From: Clostridia bacterium
Lineage (GTDB): Bacteria; Bacillota; Clostridia; Oscillospirales; CAG-272
NCBI GenBank assembly: GCA_024404655.1
Contig: JAKSPR010000156.1
Location: forward strand, 1 to 6,850
DNA length: 6,850 nt
Reading direction: 5' to 3'
Shown piece by piece: positions 6,001 to 6,850 of the stretch (position 1 is its first letter; each line of letters begins with the position of its first letter). The position numbers and the translations under genes are program-made. Below the pieces are notes generated by a model. That model saw only the letters and a program-made list of their open reading frames with translations. It did no database searches and was not told where the DNA came from.

Positions 6001-6329
6001 CCGATGACGTCATGGAGAGCATCGAGCGCGAAGCGGCGCTCTGCGGCCAGAAGAAGGGCGCGAAAGGCCCCGATGACGGCGATATGGAAGATGACGGACC
6101 CGATGATCCGATGCTGAAAAGCGCGATTGAGCTGGCGGTGGAATCCGGAAAGATCTCCACATCACTCATTCAGCGGCGGCTGTCGCTGGGCTATGGCCGT
6201 GCGGCGAAGCTGATTGACCGCATGGAGCAGTTGGGCTACGTCAGTGCACCGGAAGGCCAGAAGCCCCGTCAGGTGCTGATCACAAAAGAACAGTTCATGG
6301 AACTGGTCATGAACAAAGAAGGATTTTAA
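3072..6329 (+). CDS. ftsK: FtsK/SpoIIIE family DNA translocase
   Basis: This 1085-residue protein is a membrane-anchored, ATP-driven DNA pump. The family moves chromosomes through closing division or sporulation septa. After a Lys/Ser/Arg-rich N-terminus come four or five membrane segments (about 59-80, 93-117, 126-147, 174-213), then a basic, probably coiled-coil stretch (about 233-290). A long Pro/Glu/Asp/Ala-rich, probably disordered linker reaches about 595. The motor starts near VTLLKKD (597). Walker A is GATGMGKS (746-753), with Met where SpoIIIE usually has Ser, and Walker B is IVIIIDE (849-855). GTQRPSVDVVTG and IPSRIAFRVSS follow. The C-terminal winged-helix gamma domain (about 1014-1077, MLKSAIELAV to QVLIT) reads oriented DNA motifs. 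At 1085 residues it is longer than B. subtilis SpoIIIE (about 790), mainly through the linker. Start: TTG, chosen by its ribosome binding site. I cannot tell from one gene whether it acts in division, sporulation or both. Confidence 0.95.
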   Translation: MPAQKQKKKTTSKNGSSSARSGGGSARSGSSRGNSRSKSAKSSKGRSSGTRLKAPNPAAVAWGAGLLFILSILTAACVFFPGVMGGLGRNIHNFLFSLFGSGACFLPFFVFVGALFFRKDMEEHAVGLKILFGFLAMAFIGVLCHCLYRNDPVFADLEGAAEHISAWYREGAYGVGGGLIGGFFAWILGFIGIVGTLIVSIPALVLLLIFYIGMTPHSLIITLQYYYYKQKEHRDAVREAAAPSREARQAELERRQAELAEMRAAQAERQRQIREQRAAEAEVRRSERQQNRIDSNIYTDEEAEKLPPDPIDHVDYDTSDAPQTSAPERPKHQVRAGAPVPGEVYDRGDTLGRGEQPPTPPPVRRSVRPETVMPGTAASVTTAAAAAKETAAPVPDAAAYSLAEQDEARSLADGTGSSAGGKADEQVLHAEDTRKAPEITPTAELDLNEIFSSPSDASLLKRYGPAAAGGRNTDDPLRAEVELNVTRVTPEGLTKPEDEPEPSADRFTDEEESPVLPPLPMDPPEELVTSREDEDATELNDDAAALLRSLNAFYGTEQEDTEQPPEPVQTETVPPAPGVPGPVAVFHPDEPQYIFPPVTLLKKDTSQINEDLSEELEEKGELLVSILRSFNVKTNIVNVSRGPTITRYELQPEAGTRVRSVTNLVDDIALGMAASGVRIEAPIPGKNAIGIEVPNQTVSTVYIRDLIECDAFRMAKSRLTTCLGMDVAGAPVYLDVAKMPHLLICGATGMGKSVCINSLIVSMLYKATPDEVKLILIDPKKVELNIYSGIPHLLVPVVSDPKKAAGALHWAVTEMERRFELIEDVGMRDIKGYNEVTKNDPDREHMSHIVIIIDELADLMMTAPDDVEDNICRIAQKARAAGMHLIIGTQRPSVDVVTGLIKANIPSRIAFRVSSQMDSRVVLDAIGAEKLIGRGDMLYAPVGASKPQRVQGAFVSEDEIEQIIMFLKKTAGHAEYADDVMESIEREAALCGQKKGAKGPDDGDMEDDGPDDPMLKSAIELAVESGKISTSLIQRRLSLGYGRAAKLIDRMEQLGYVSAPEGQKPRQVLITKEQFMELVMNKEGF
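3123..3158 (+). repeat. 15-bp direct repeat inside the translocase gene
   Basis: TCTGCAAGAAGCGGC occurs at 3123-3137 and again, exactly, at 3144-3158. The 21-base offset keeps the reading frame and encodes two copies of SARSG in the basic, disordered N-terminal tail. It probably arose by slippage and may vary in copy number between strains. Confidence 0.75.
6319..6323 (+). promoter_or_regulatory. Ribosome binding site of the thymidylate kinase gene
   Basis: AAGGA lies within the last codons of the translocase gene, 12 bases before the ATG at 6336. The spacing is long, but ribosomes finishing the translocase six bases upstream may re-initiate, so translational coupling is likely. Confidence 0.5.
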
Positions 6330-6335
6330 GCGATT

Positions 6336-6850
6336 ATGGGTTTATTTATCACCATTGACGGGCTGGACGGTTCCGGAAAGGGAACACAGTCCGATCTTCT
6401 GACAAACTGGCTCCGTGAGCAGGGATACCGGGTCAAGGAGCTTTCCTTCCCCTGCTACGGCGAAAAGAGCGCGGTTCCAGTGGAGATGTATCTGCACGGG
6501 GAGCGTGGCAGCCGTCCGGAGGACACCAATGCCTTTGCTGCGTCGGTCTTCTTCTCTGTGGATCGTTATCTTTCCTATCGCACCGACTGGAAAAAGGATG
6601 CGGAGGACCCCGACACCATCATCATTTCCAACCGCTACACCACGGCAAACGCGGTACATCAGCTTTCCAAGCTGCCAAAAGACCGGTGGGAGGACTTCCT
6701 CTCCTGGCTCTGGGATTTTGAGTTCGGACGGCTGGGACTGCCGAAGCCTGATGTGATCCTCTATCTTGAAATGCTGCCGGAGATTTCCATGCGGCTGGTG
6801 GATCACCGCTCGGCGGCGACGGGACAGAAAAAGGACATTCATGAACTCAG
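6336..6850 (+). CDS. tmk: Thymidylate kinase (dTMP kinase), 3' end outside the window
   Basis: The frame is open from ATG at 6336 to the right edge (171 codons, no stop), so this is the N-terminal part of a protein that usually has 200-220 residues. Thymidylate kinase phosphorylates dTMP to dTDP with ATP in the cytoplasm, an essential step to dTTP. MGLFITIDGLDGSGKGTQ (1-18) contains the P-loop with the acidic residue typical of this family. SNRYTTANAVHQ (98-109) matches the usual DRYxxSxxAYQ substrate motif, but with Asn99 in place of Asp. PDVILYLEM (138-146) is the conserved late strand, and HRSAATGQKKD (157-167) looks like the LID region. The P-loop lacks the Arg of type I enzymes and the LID has basic residues, which fits the bacterial type II arrangement. 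It begins six bases after the translocase stop and has no room for its own promoter in the gap, so it is probably co-transcribed. A related deoxynucleoside monophosphate kinase is the main alternative. Confidence 0.88.
   Translation, partial: MGLFITIDGLDGSGKGTQSDLLTNWLREQGYRVKELSFPCYGEKSAVPVEMYLHGERGSRPEDTNAFAASVFFSVDRYLSYRTDWKKDAEDPDTIIISNRYTTANAVHQLSKLPKDRWEDFLSWLWDFEFGRLGLPKPDVILYLEMLPEISMRLVDHRSAATGQKKDIHEL

Noticed and set aside
6342..6842. 166-codon minus-strand open frame at the right edge
   Set aside because: It lies opposite the thymidylate kinase frame, which has clear P-loop and substrate motifs. No family resemblance was seen.

Overview
The window looks like ordinary chromosome from a moderately GC-rich member of the Clostridia, probably an Oscillospirales/Ruminococcaceae-like gut bacterium. 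This rests on the FtsK/SpoIIIE protein type, strong GGAGG-type ribosome binding sites, a TTG start, consensus sigma-A promoters and a clostridial-type alpha-L-rhamnosidase. The taxonomic call is an inference.

Layout. Bases 1-189 hold no gene I can defend. A perfect stem-loop with a U-tract (190-220) ends a minus-strand block. Reading that block in its own direction (right to left), it has two consecutive half-size TauE/SafE (TSUP) membrane proteins (2846-2442 and 2421-2035). Next comes a near-consensus promoter whose -35 box overlaps the stop codon of the second half-transporter. A perfect 21-bp palindrome sits at the predicted 5' end of the mRNA, followed by a 570-residue GH78-type alpha-L-rhamnosidase (1956-244). 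A divergent intergenic region of about 225 bp separates this block from the plus-strand block. It carries a clear plus-strand promoter (2928-2956) and a roughly 110-nt leader. The plus-strand block is a large FtsK/SpoIIIE DNA translocase (3072-6329, TTG start) and, six bases later, a thymidylate kinase gene that runs off the right edge.

How the genes fit together. The translocase and thymidylate kinase form a housekeeping pair (chromosome segregation and dTTP supply) that is probably co-transcribed. The minus-strand genes are accessory: the two half-transporters probably act as one transporter, and the rhamnosidase has its own promoter, so it can be regulated separately. No rhamnose uptake or catabolic gene is visible beside it. 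I found no tRNA, rRNA, CRISPR, insertion sequence or phage gene, and no convincing sign of an undescribed multi-gene system. The points most worth a second look are the promoter/palindrome arrangement, the split TSUP pair, and residue changes in the rhamnosidase and thymidylate kinase.
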